From contig NZ_BMBS01000007.1 in the NCBI RefSeq assembly GCF_014634805.1, positions 1-42,132 of the forward strand: a DNA stretch of 42,132 bases, in the 5' to 3' direction. A program made the translations under genes and the position numbers. Within the stretch, counting starts at the first letter, position 1. Each line of letters starts with the position of its first letter. Source of the stretch: Leuconostoc falkenbergense. GTDB lineage: Bacteria > Bacillota > Bacilli > Lactobacillales > Lactobacillaceae. A model generated the notes under the pieces. That model was not told the DNA's origin. It ran no database searches and saw only the letters and a list, made by a program, of their open reading frames with translations. This document shows positions 19,534 through 27,300 of the stretch, in pieces.

Positions 19534-20076
19534 ATGACATTACAAACAGCTGATTTACTATTCATTCCAAACAATCATGAAGCACTTGATGAGGCAATAG
19601 CGACATCAACAGGCAACTATGTTCATGTCGCTATTGTGATTAATACGCACCAAATCATTGATGCCTCCCCAAAACATGGCGTAGCAATTCAACGAATACG
19701 TCATTTCTTCGAAGAAGTTAACGTTGCAGATATTTATCGAGCTAGCTTGACGGAAACGCAACAGTCACAAGTGATTTCACAGGCAATGTCCTATCAAAAT
19801 CGACCCTATAATTTTTCGTTTTATCCTAATGATGATGGCTTATATTGTTCACAATTGGTGCAGTTAGCATTTGCAAATGTGTTGACGATACCGCAACAAC
19901 CGATGAAATTTGGTGATGATCAACAGCCAATCTCAAATTATTGGCTAAACTATTACCAAAAGTTAGGTGTTGCAGTGCCCCTTAATCAACCTGGCACTAA
20001 TCCACATGATCTATCAAAAACACCGCAACTCAATTACGTTGGGCAATTGCGTTACGGTGATCTATTAGTGGATTAA
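19534..20076 (+). CDS. YiiX/YebB-like permuted papain-fold cysteine hydrolase (C92 family)
   Basis: This 180-aa protein resembles the permuted NlpC/P60 (DUF830, peptidase C92) family. The likely catalytic His is in NYVHVAIVI (near residue 30) and the Cys in [12 protein letters not shown] (near 108). The order His before Cys is the circularly permuted arrangement. No signal peptide is visible, so it is probably cytoplasmic; the substrate is unknown (lipid or peptide-like amides are known for relatives). No ribosome-binding site precedes the ATG, and the transcript looks leaderless. Its stop overlaps that of nadE, tail to tail, by four bases. Confidence 0.8.
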   Translation: MTLQTADLLFIPNNHEALDEAIATSTGNYVHVAIVINTHQIIDASPKHGVAIQRIRHFFEEVNVADIYRASLTETQQSQVISQAMSYQNRPYNFSFYPNDDGLYCSQLVQLAFANVLTIPQQPMKFGDDQQPISNYWLNYYQKLGVAVPLNQPGTNPHDLSKTPQLNYVGQLRYGDLLVD

Positions 20077-20894
20077 TAAAACCATGTGTCGTAAATTGTG
20101 ATTGGCTCATGACGTTTTTGTTGACTCGCCAAGTAAAGTGACTCAATTTGAGTAGCGTCTTTTTCAGAGACGTCTCGACCCTCCAAATAATTATCAATAG
20201 CCTGATAGCTGACACCTAATGCAACTTCATCTGGTAATTGTGGTCGGTCATCTTCCAAATCAGCGGTTGGCACTTTATCATAGAGATGCGCTGGTGCGTT
20301 GAGGGCTACTAATAATTGGCGACCTTGTCGTTTGTTGAGACGCCAGAGAGGGTTGATATCTGTGCCGCCATCACCATATTTGGTGAAAAAACCTGCAAAG
20401 GCTTCAGCGGCGTGATCAGTTCCCACAACAATACCGTTGTGCTCACGAGCAACAGCATACTGTGCAATCATGCGCATTTTTGGCTTAATGGAACCTCGAC
20501 TCATATCATCAACGGTGAGCCCACCAGCACGTAAAGCGGTAGTCATGGCGTCTGTGGCGGTTTGAATGTCAGTGGTGACAATGACATCAGGTTGGATAAA
20601 TGTTAGGGCAGCTTGAGCATCATCTTCATCACGTTGCTTGCCATAAGGCTGGCGAATGGCGACAAATTTATAATCATCACCAGTTGTGTCACGCAGTTCT
20701 TGCACTGCCATTTGGGCTAATTTACCAGCAAGGGTTGAATCTTGACCACCGCTAATTGCCAATACAAGGCTTGTGTATATTGAATGGGTTAAATATTGTT
20801 TCAAAAAATCAACTGATCGACGAATCTCAGCGTCGGCGTCAATCATAGGTTGTACGTGCAATTCGGCAATGATTTTTGCTTGCAAAGGTCTCAT
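20073..20894 (-). CDS. nadE: NAD synthetase, ammonia-dependent
   Basis: NadE (273 aa) amidates nicotinate adenine dinucleotide to NAD. The pyrophosphatase P-loop is [17 protein letters not shown], and [26 protein letters not shown] is the second signature. It has no nitrilase domain, so ammonia is the nitrogen donor. The ATG overlaps the pncB stop by four bases (ATGA), with AAGGAG upstream. Its stop codon shares TTAA with the convergent C92 gene, and no terminator hairpin is visible between them. Confidence 0.95.
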   Translation of the reverse strand: MRPLQAKIIAELHVQPMIDADAEIRRSVDFLKQYLTHSIYTSLVLAISGGQDSTLAGKLAQMAVQELRDTTGDDYKFVAIRQPYGKQRDEDDAQAALTFIQPDVIVTTDIQTATDAMTTALRAGGLTVDDMSRGSIKPKMRMIAQYAVAREHNGIVVGTDHAAEAFAGFFTKYGDGGTDINPLWRLNKRQGRQLLVALNAPAHLYDKVPTADLEDDRPQLPDEVALGVSYQAIDNYLEGRDVSEKDATQIESLYLASQQKRHEPITIYDTWFY

Positions 20895-22333
20895 TTTGAC
20901 ATCTCCTTAATGTGTTGGCGAGTTTTGTTGATTAAGTCAATTTTGGCGTCATATAAGCTTTGTGACAAATCAACTGGATAAGTTTCAGGATTGAGCACAC
21001 GCTTATATTCATCCCACAAATTATCCAGCGACTGCTTCGCATAGGTTTTAACGGTCTTAATATCTGGTAAATCATAAATTAATTTGCCGTTAACAAAAAT
21101 ATCATGAAGCATAGGTTCAGCGTTAAAATCATGGACGTCTTTTGAAATAACAGGGTGATTAGGATCAAACATGTGTAAATCCGTTTGCTGACGCGGATCT
21201 TCATTTGAGAAAGTGAGATAATCGCCTTCGGATTTACCGTCTTGTCGATCTGTGATACGCCACACTTGTTTTTTGCCAGGGGTCGATACTTTTTCAACAT
21301 TGTTGGAAATTTTGATCGTATTTTTGCCGTTGAAGCTAACCATTTTATAAACAGCGCCTAAAGCTGGTTGGTCAAAAGCAGTGATGAGTTTGGTGCCGAC
21401 ACCCCAAACATCTATTTTGGCACCTTGCATTTTCAAGTTTAAGATTGTATTTTCGTCCAAGTCATTGGACGCATATATTTTAGCTGATGTGAAACCAGCT
21501 TCGTCTAGCATTTTCCGAATGATTTTAGACAAATAAGCCATGTCACCTGAATCAATTCTGACACCTTGAAAATTGATTTGGTCGCCAAATTCTTGTGCTA
21601 CTTTGATCGCGCTAGGGACACCGGACTTGAGCGTGTCAAAAGTGTCTACTAAGAAAACGACGTCTTTATGAGTTGATGCGTAAGCTTTAAACGCGTCATA
21701 ATCATTTTGATAGGCTTGCACTAAAGCGTGCGCATGTGTGCCAGAAATTGGAATATTGAATAATTTGCCAGCGCGAACATTAGATGTTGCGTCAAATCCA
21801 CCAATGTAGGCTGCACGTGTGCCCCACAGCGCAGCATCAATTTCTTGGGCACGTCGTGTGCCAAATTCCAGCAAGGGTTGACCATCAGTGACAGTAGCAA
21901 TACGAGCGGCTTTGGTGGCAATCAATGTTTGAAAATTGACCACATTGAGCAAAAGCGTCTCTAATAACTGCGCGTCGACAAGTGGCCCTTCAACTTGGAA
22001 AAGTGGTTCGTTGTTAAACATCACTTCACCTTCGTAGGCTGAACGCAAAGTTGCTGTGAAATGCCAATTTTGCAGATAATCTAGGAAAGCATCATCATAT
22101 AAATCTAAGCTACGAAGATAGTTAATGTCACTCTGACTGAAAGTGAGTTGCTTTAGAATAGTCACAATTCGCTCTAAACCGGCAAAAATAACGTAACCAT
22201 TGTCAAACGGCATTTTTCTAAAGTACGCTTCAAAGACAACAGGTGATTGATCAATACCTTGCTGCCAATAGGTATAAATCATATTAATTTGATAGGCGTC
22301 TGTGTGTAATGTTAATGAATCATCTCGATACAT
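20891..22333 (-). CDS. pncB: Nicotinate phosphoribosyltransferase
   Basis: PncB (480 aa) makes nicotinate mononucleotide from nicotinate and PRPP, the entry step of NAD salvage. Family signatures are [15 protein letters not shown] at the N terminus, [31 protein letters not shown], and [23 protein letters not shown]. It is followed by nadE in one operon, leaving nadD to be supplied elsewhere. AAAAGGACC precedes the ATG, and a TATAAT lies just upstream (22363-22368, minus strand), back to back with the tsaE promoter. Confidence 0.95.
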   Translation of the reverse strand: MYRDDSLTLHTDAYQINMIYTYWQQGIDQSPVVFEAYFRKMPFDNGYVIFAGLERIVTILKQLTFSQSDINYLRSLDLYDDAFLDYLQNWHFTATLRSAYEGEVMFNNEPLFQVEGPLVDAQLLETLLLNVVNFQTLIATKAARIATVTDGQPLLEFGTRRAQEIDAALWGTRAAYIGGFDATSNVRAGKLFNIPISGTHAHALVQAYQNDYDAFKAYASTHKDVVFLVDTFDTLKSGVPSAIKVAQEFGDQINFQGVRIDSGDMAYLSKIIRKMLDEAGFTSAKIYASNDLDENTILNLKMQGAKIDVWGVGTKLITAFDQPALGAVYKMVSFNGKNTIKISNNVEKVSTPGKKQVWRITDRQDGKSEGDYLTFSNEDPRQQTDLHMFDPNHPVISKDVHDFNAEPMLHDIFVNGKLIYDLPDIKTVKTYAKQSLDNLWDEYKRVLNPETYPVDLSQSLYDAKIDLINKTRQHIKEMSK

Positions 22334-22362
22334 GATAGCGGTCCTTTTAGTTGTTAAGTACC

Positions 22363-22368
22363 ATTATA
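22363..22368 (-). promoter_or_regulatory. -10 box of pncB (extended, TGGTATAAT on the minus strand)
   Basis: TATAAT on the minus strand is preceded by TGG. It is 15 bp from the tsaE -10 on the plus strand, so the two polymerases would compete for the same upstream DNA. Confidence 0.75.
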
Positions 22369-22380
22369 CCAATTATCTCG

Positions 22381-22389
22381 TGCTATAAT
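22381..22389 (+). promoter_or_regulatory. Extended -10 (TGCTATAAT) of tsaE
   Basis: The hexamer TATAAT ends at 22389. A start seven bases later is 22396, the A of the tsaE ATG. Confidence 0.75.
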
Positions 22390-22395
22390 GAAAGA

Positions 22396-22845
22396 ATGAA
22401 AGAATTTCTCACAAACAATTCACAGCAAACACAAGAATTGGCTCAAAAAGTAGCCCAACTGGTACGTCGCGGTATGGTATTAACTTTAAATGGCGACCTT
22501 GGTGCTGGCAAAACAACTTTCACACAAGGATTCGCTCGTGCTTTAGGTGTCACTGGTCGTGTTAAGAGTCCGACATTTAATATCATGAATACGTATATGG
22601 CCGGTGAAACACCGATTTATCATTTTGATGCCTATACTTTGGAAACAATGGGTGCTGAAAATCAAGGGTTTGAAGATTTTATCGGGACAGACGGTATTAC
22701 CTTGATTGAATGGCCACAATACATGGTTGATATTTTACCCAACGATCGTATTGATTTTAACTTTCAACGAACCAATGAAGATGATCAACGTCAAATTACC
22801 ATTCATGGTATTGGGCAACTGGCTAATTTTGAGGACGCATTATGA
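22396..22845 (+). CDS. tsaE: tRNA t6A biosynthesis ATPase TsaE
   Basis: TsaE (149 aa) works with TsaB and TsaD in N6-threonylcarbamoyladenosine formation on tRNA. The P-loop is LNGDLGAGKTTFTQGFARALG near residue 32, followed by VKSPTFNIMNTY and YHFDAYTL, and LIEWPQ near the Walker B region. The frame is open upstream to 22351, but ATG 22396 gives the usual length and family start. It lies seven bases after a TATAAT with no room for a ribosome-binding site. Its stop overlaps the GNAT ATG. tsaE in LAB is often followed by an acetyltransferase. Confidence 0.93.
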   Translation: MKEFLTNNSQQTQELAQKVAQLVRRGMVLTLNGDLGAGKTTFTQGFARALGVTGRVKSPTFNIMNTYMAGETPIYHFDAYTLETMGAENQGFEDFIGTDGITLIEWPQYMVDILPNDRIDFNFQRTNEDDQRQITIHGIGQLANFEDAL

Positions 22846-23336
22846 ACTTTGATATGAGTCAACCGATTGCATTTAGTTTGGAAGTGGCAGGGTTAGAAAA
22901 CGCAGCACAATGGCAGGCACTCATTCAACAATTGATGACTGAAACGGATACGTTTTTGATAGCTAGTATGCGAGATGGCGAAGTAGTGCCGGAGGAAAAC
23001 GTTGGGCCAGTTATCACTTTGTTACTGATGGCTGAACAAGGGGCGTTACGTTTGCCAGTAGGTATTGGCTCGATTGAAAATGGGGAAGTAGGTATGGCCA
23101 TTTTATCTCAATTTCAAGGCGCTGGTTTAGGACAATCATTGATGACAGCATTACTGGATTGGGCACAAGCAAATGGGTTACAGCAGGTATGGTTAGATGT
23201 GCAAGTAGACAATTTGCCAGCTAGACACATTTACGAGAAGTTTGGTTTTATAATGGTAGGGAAGCAAGTGAATTTGACGTTGCCAAATGGGCGTCAGACG
23301 CAGTTGCAAAAAATGGTTTTGGAGTTAGAAATATGA
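22842..23336 (+). CDS. GNAT-family N-acetyltransferase
   Basis: This 164-aa protein has the GNAT acetyl-CoA motif QFQGAGLGQSLMTALLDWA (R/QxxGxG/A) near residues 88-106, followed by VWLDVQVDNLPARHIYEKFGF, the typical C-terminal part. The acceptor is unknown. It sits between tsaE and an exonuclease, with ATGA overlaps at both ends. The ribosomal-protein acetyltransferase RimI is often near tsa genes, but this protein is not clearly RimI. GAGG lies before ATG 22842; an in-frame ATG at 22854 is an alternative. Confidence 0.85.
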   Translation: MNFDMSQPIAFSLEVAGLENAAQWQALIQQLMTETDTFLIASMRDGEVVPEENVGPVITLLLMAEQGALRLPVGIGSIENGEVGMAILSQFQGAGLGQSLMTALLDWAQANGLQQVWLDVQVDNLPARHIYEKFGFIMVGKQVNLTLPNGRQTQLQKMVLELEI

Positions 23337-23866
23337 ATTTTGTTGCAATGGATTTTGAAACAGCCAATCATGAAAAGCACTCAGCAGTATCGATTGCATT
23401 AGCAGTTGTGAGAGATAATCAAATTGTTGACCAATTCTACTCATTAATAAAACCAGAAACGTCATTTAGTCACTATAATACGAAAATTCATGGTATTCAC
23501 CAAATTGATGTGGCAAAAGCACCACAATTTCCTGATATTTGGCCAACGATTGCACCACTATTTACAGCAGATAAATTAGTGGTTGCGCACAATGCACCGT
23601 TTGATAACGGCGTATTGAAGGGAACGTTAGACTATTACGGACTACCGGAACCACATTATATGCTATTGGACACAGTTCAAACGAGCCGCAAGCTATTTCC
23701 AAATTTTCAAAATCATAAATTGAATACAGTGGCGGAAAACTTGGGTATTACGCTTGAACATCACCATAACGCCTTAGATGATGCGGTGGCTGCGGCAAAT
23801 ATTTTAATATATGAATCTCAGCAATTTGGTGATTCAGCACTAAAATCATTTGTGAAAAATAAATAA
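23333..23866 (+). CDS. DEDDh-type 3'-5' exonuclease (DnaQ-like)
   Basis: This 177-aa protein is a stand-alone DnaQ/epsilon-like exonuclease. Exo I is AMDFETAN (Asp-x-Glu), Exo II is VAHNAPFDNGVL, and Exo III is HHNALDDAVAAA with the catalytic His of the DEDDh class. No polymerase or helicase domain is attached. It is the last gene of the tsaE operon, overlapping the GNAT stop. Its own stop falls within a hairpin shared with the convergent small gene. DNA versus RNA preference cannot be told from sequence. Confidence 0.9.
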   Translation: MNFVAMDFETANHEKHSAVSIALAVVRDNQIVDQFYSLIKPETSFSHYNTKIHGIHQIDVAKAPQFPDIWPTIAPLFTADKLVVAHNAPFDNGVLKGTLDYYGLPEPHYMLLDTVQTSRKLFPNFQNHKLNTVAENLGITLEHHHNALDDAVAAANILIYESQQFGDSALKSFVKNK

Positions 23867-23890
23867 GCTATCCCAGATTGGATAGCTTAG
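23864..23890. terminator. Shared hairpin between the exonuclease and small convergent gene
   Basis: A perfect 10-bp stem TAAGCTATCC/GGATAGCTTA has a 6-nt loop. Read leftward it is followed by TTTATTTTT, and rightward by GAAAAAAATTG. It should therefore terminate mainly the leftward transcript. Confidence 0.8.
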
Positions 23891-24068
23891 AAAAAAATTG
23901 TGATGAGTGTATGACACCCGATTGCCAACGATAATCCCAGAATAACAGCGAGACTAAATCTAGAAACTGAAGCGGCTCTGCTGTTTTTTTTGTGACGACG
24001 GCATCGTAAGTATAGTAAGCATGAATGTAGATATCGTCAACACGACTCACGTTTGGTCTCTTATCCAT
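23868..24068 (-). CDS. Small gene with an A8 frame break; product probably a 60-aa tail-anchored membrane protein
   Basis: GGTGGAGGTG lies five bases before the ATG, and TATAAT is upstream. The first 28 residues read in frame 0 up to an A8 tract (23984-23991). In frame 0 the rest (to TAG at 23868) is not protein-like and runs through the terminator stem. In the -1 frame the tract is followed by NSRAASVSRFSLAVILGLSLAIG and ends with TAA at 23889-23887, right where the terminator begins. That tail has one clear membrane helix. Frame 0 plus -1 gives 60 aa. Either A8 should be A9 (indel, sequencing error or phase variation), or ribosomes slip on A-AAA-AAA. Family unknown. Confidence 0.65.
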   Translation of the reverse strand: MDKRPNVSRVDDIYIHAYYTYDAVVTKKTAEPLQFLDLVSLLFWDYRWQSGVIHSSQFFSKLSNLG

Positions 24069-24092
24069 ATTAACACCTCCACCAATAACTTA

Positions 24093-24098
24093 ATTATA
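24093..24098 (-). promoter_or_regulatory. -10 box (TATAAT) of the small leftward gene
   Basis: TATAAT on the minus strand is 24 bases upstream of the ATG. No good -35 was found at the expected distance. Confidence 0.55.
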
Positions 24099-24150
24099 TG
24101 TTAATAATGTGGCGATATTGGCACTAAATCATGAAGAAACCATGTTGTTT

Positions 24151-24972
24151 TTAAAGTAAATCAATTTCCAATTGAATTGGTGCGTGATCTTGTCTTTTAC
24201 CAGTGTCTAGTACAGTTGACTGGGTGACTTTATCAGCAATTCTGTTGCTGACGAGATAATAATCAATGCGCCAACCCGAGTTGTTAATTTTGCTGGTCTT
24301 GCTAATTTGTGCCCACCAAGTGTAGATACTTGGGACATTTGGGTTGAGCGCTCTCAGCGTATCTGTGAAACCGGCACCCAATAATGCAGTAAACTTTTCC
24401 CGTTCCTGATCGGTAAATCCGGCTGAATGGCGATTAGTTTTAGGATTTTTCAGGTCAATTTCTTCATGGGCAACGTTCATGTCACCACTGAAAATCACTG
24501 GCTTCTTTTGGTCTAATGAACTGATATAGTGTCGGTATTGATCATCCCATAAACCACGATCATCTAAGCGCGCTAGTTCGCTGCCGGAATTAGGGGTATA
24601 AACAGTTGAAACATAAAAATTGGCGAATTCGAGTGTGATCACACGCCCCTCCATATCCATGTCGCCGGGCGCATCTATTTTTGGAAAATCAACTGATAGA
24701 GGTTCTTGACGGGACAATACCATGGTACCGGAATAGCCTGAACGTGCTAAACTCGGGTTGACAAAAACGTGATAGTCGGGGAATAGTTCAGCAATGGCAT
24801 TAGCCTGCTTTTTGGTTAACCCGGTCGCTTTTAATTTGGTTTCTTGAATAGCAAACACATCAGGTGTGGCTTCAGCAATATTATTAAGAACTGACCAAGT
24901 CATTTCACCACGCGCACTTTTATGTTCAACAGCGGCGTTAATTGAGTCAATGTTCCATGAAATTAGTTTCAA
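24151..24972 (-). CDS. exoA: Exodeoxyribonuclease III / AP endonuclease family
   Basis: This 273-aa protein is a Mg-dependent AP endonuclease of the ExoIII/APE1 type for base-excision repair. Motifs: KLISWNIDSINA at the N terminus, IQETKLK, STVYTPNSG, SGDMNVAHEEIDL, and QDHAPIQLEIDL at the C terminus. I prefer the TTG start at 24972 because GGAGG lies eight bases before it and the product then begins MKLISWN, as in the family. An ATG at 24987 would add five residues encoded over the ribosome-binding site itself. TGTTAGAAT upstream (minus strand) is a likely extended -10. Confidence 0.92.
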   Translation of the reverse strand: MKLISWNIDSINAAVEHKSARGEMTWSVLNNIAEATPDVFAIQETKLKATGLTKKQANAIAELFPDYHVFVNPSLARSGYSGTMVLSRQEPLSVDFPKIDAPGDMDMEGRVITLEFANFYVSTVYTPNSGSELARLDDRGLWDDQYRHYISSLDQKKPVIFSGDMNVAHEEIDLKNPKTNRHSAGFTDQEREKFTALLGAGFTDTLRALNPNVPSIYTWWAQISKTSKINNSGWRIDYYLVSNRIADKVTQSTVLDTGKRQDHAPIQLEIDLL

Positions 24973-25070
24973 AATGAATTCCTCCAAAAATCGTTAATTT
25001 CATTCTAACATATTCAATCATTTTTCTTGAAAGCGTCTGTGGAATTAACCGTTATTTTTGGGTTCTAAAA

Positions 25071-25892
25071 TTATTTGGCATAACGCGACATAAATTCTGG
25101 TAATGCTGCGCTGATTTTAGTTGGTAGTGTGACATATTGATTTTTTGATAGTTCATCAGCAATGGCGGAATGGGCATAAACCGCTGCCATGATTGCCTCT
25201 GGAAAGCACAACATGAATTGCGCAGTAAAGCCAGCTATCATACCAGCCAGCGTGTCACCCATACCACCGGTAGCTTGATAAGGACCACCATTTGGTATTT
25301 CGAAAACTTGGTTAAGCGTATAAATTTGGGTATGGTGTTGTTTCAAAACAAGGATTGGCTGAACATTCATACGTTGCTGTGCTAACATATTGAAAGCCTC
25401 AAATGCCTGTTCATTGATTGTGACACCGCTTAATCGTTGCCATTCCATTTGATGTGGTGTAATAATAAGCTGCGATTGTGGCCAAGAAAGTTTATTTTCC
25501 GCAACTAAAGTTAATGCTGAACCATCCACAATCAAAATTTGGCGTGCCATGATGGCGTCAAAAGTGGCTTCAACGATATCAAGACGATTTCCCAGTCCAG
25601 AACCAATTAACACGACATCAGCATGTTGAATATCATCAGTTAAATCGTCATTAAAATCAATCACCATTGCTTCGGGTAAATGAGCGTGCAATGCAGTGAA
25701 GTTACTGGGATCTGTTGCAACAGAAACTAAGCCGGCCCCAGAATTGACAGCCGCTAGTGCATTCATGATAACAGCACCACCAAATTGCTGCGTACCACCA
25801 ATAATTAAAACGCGACCATAAGTGCCTTTATGAGATTGTTCAGGTCTTTTTTTGATAACTTGGTAAAGGATATCTTCTGTCAGCTTTTTCAT
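25071..25892 (-). CDS. nnrD: ADP-dependent NAD(P)H-hydrate dehydratase
   Basis: This 273-aa protein repairs hydrated NAD(P)H. It is a ribokinase-fold protein with RVLIIGGTQQFGGAVIMNALAAVNSGAGLVSVAT, LIGSGLGNRL, IVDGSALTL, LIITPHQMEW and GGMGDTLAGMIAGF (anion hole and catalytic Asp). It lacks the NnrE epimerase domain found fused in some bacteria. GAGGAAG precedes the ATG. It lies leftward, upstream of exoA, with a gap of 98 bp. It adds to the NAD metabolism genes pncB and nadE in the same segment. Confidence 0.92.
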   Translation of the reverse strand: MKKLTEDILYQVIKKRPEQSHKGTYGRVLIIGGTQQFGGAVIMNALAAVNSGAGLVSVATDPSNFTALHAHLPEAMVIDFNDDLTDDIQHADVVLIGSGLGNRLDIVEATFDAIMARQILIVDGSALTLVAENKLSWPQSQLIITPHQMEWQRLSGVTINEQAFEAFNMLAQQRMNVQPILVLKQHHTQIYTLNQVFEIPNGGPYQATGGMGDTLAGMIAGFTAQFMLCFPEAIMAAVYAHSAIADELSKNQYVTLPTKISAALPEFMSRYAK

Positions 25893-26021
25893 GTTTACTT
25901 CCTCACACTTATTCTAACTGATAAGGACAAATATTGCACGCCAAATCCTTGTGTTATCAGCGTTTATGACGGTGCATTTATATTATGTCATTTATATTTT
26001 TTCTGTTTTGAGGACGCATGA

Positions 26022-26030
26022 TGTTACAAT
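26022..26030 (+). promoter_or_regulatory. Extended -10 (TGTTACAAT) of the DUF2075 gene
   Basis: The hexamer TACAAT ends at 26030. A start seven bases later is 26037, the A of the second ATG of the gene. Confidence 0.65.
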
Positions 26031-26036
26031 ATGGCT

Positions 26037-27224
26037 ATGATTAAAAATAGTTTCGTATTGGCTGACGGTGAACAATTTTCAGATGAACAAAATGATGTGA
26101 TTCACCAAGCAGTAGCGTTCGCCAATCACAATTTAACCCAGTCGCAAACACGTGCTTTTGTGATAGAAGGTGGCGCTGGTGCTGGTAAGAGCGTTGTGCT
26201 ATTTGAAATTTTCAAACAACTACAAGCCACGAAGCCACAATGGTGTAATTTTTTACTTGTTAATCACGCTGAGATGTGGAAAAGTTACCGTGAATTAGCC
26301 AGTTATCAGCCTGACCTCAAAAAGAATCAATTTCTTAAACCAACGACATTCATTAATCAAATGACTCGTCACAATCAAACAGCTGATGTTGTTTTAATTG
26401 ATGAAGCCCATCTTTTACTAACAGCACCAGACCGGTACAATAAATTTCAGCAAGAAAATCAACTGGTTGAGATACTGAAACATGCGCGTGTGGTTATTCT
26501 AGTCTTTGATGCTCATCAGGTTTTGAAGTTAAAAAGTATGTGGCATCGCGAGCAGTTGCAGACTATTCTAGCACCGTTTAAACCTGAGGCAGTTCAATTA
26601 AGCGAGCAATATCGAATGGTTGATCAAAGCCAGTCAGTCGTTGAGTGGATTGATCAGCTAACCCAGCACAAAAAAATAATTGATGTGGCAACATCTCTAT
26701 CATTTGATTTGCGCATTTATAATGATGCTAACCAGTTATATGCGGCGATTTGTCAAGAAAATCAGCGTGTCGGCATGTCGAGAATCTTGGCAACTACCGA
26801 TTATCCCTACACGGTTAATCGTGGCAAATGGTATGTTACGTTGGACGATTTCAAATTACCCTGGGATCAGCTTGATACAGGTGCCACACCTTGGGCATTA
26901 CGCCCTGAAACGATTAATGAAGTGGGGTCTGTTTATACGATTCAGGGCTTTGACTTGAATTATGCAGGCGTGATTATTGGGCCTGGTATTCGTTATGATA
27001 ATCAAAAAGATCAGTTAATCATCGATCCAAGTCATTATGAAGATAAGGCAGCATTTAGAAGCGTTGGTGGCAAAAATTTGTCATTAGAGGATAAGCAATC
27101 AATCATGCTTAATGCTTTGAACATCCTACTAAAAAGGGGACGTCATGGTTTATTTATCGCAGTGGCTGATCCAGTTTTGCGTCAAAAATTGTTAGCTAGT
27201 GTACCAAAGCAATCACGATATTGA
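26037..27224 (+). CDS. DUF2075-family P-loop ATPase/helicase-like protein
   Basis: This 395-aa protein has a Walker A in EGGAGAGKSVVLFEIFKQL (near residue 44), Walker B in DVVLIDEAHLLL, a motif LSEQYRM (superfamily 1-like motif IV region), and VYTIQGFDLNYAGVIIGP near the C terminus. This matches DUF2075, related to Schlafen-type helicases. Function is unknown; a role in nucleic acid metabolism or defence has been suggested for relatives. An in-frame ATG at 26031 also exists, but the predicted transcription start is 26037. No ribosome-binding site lies at usable distance. No partner gene adjoins it. Confidence 0.85.
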   Translation: MIKNSFVLADGEQFSDEQNDVIHQAVAFANHNLTQSQTRAFVIEGGAGAGKSVVLFEIFKQLQATKPQWCNFLLVNHAEMWKSYRELASYQPDLKKNQFLKPTTFINQMTRHNQTADVVLIDEAHLLLTAPDRYNKFQQENQLVEILKHARVVILVFDAHQVLKLKSMWHREQLQTILAPFKPEAVQLSEQYRMVDQSQSVVEWIDQLTQHKKIIDVATSLSFDLRIYNDANQLYAAICQENQRVGMSRILATTDYPYTVNRGKWYVTLDDFKLPWDQLDTGATPWALRPETINEVGSVYTIQGFDLNYAGVIIGPGIRYDNQKDQLIIDPSHYEDKAAFRSVGGKNLSLEDKQSIMLNALNILLKRGRHGLFIAVADPVLRQKLLASVPKQSRY

Positions 27225-27300
27225 GCAAGATAAGTCATTAGGAAAAAAATCATCAAAAGCGTATAATCAAAGTATTAGATACAAGAAAGGTTAAAAAAAC

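Noticed and set aside
23868-23886. Frame-0 tail of the small gene as genuine protein
   Set aside because: It runs through the terminator stem and has no protein-like pattern, whereas the -1 frame gives a membrane helix and a natural stop.
24123-24150. Terminator downstream of exoA
   Set aside because: Only a CATG/CATG 4-bp repeat is present and no T tract follows.
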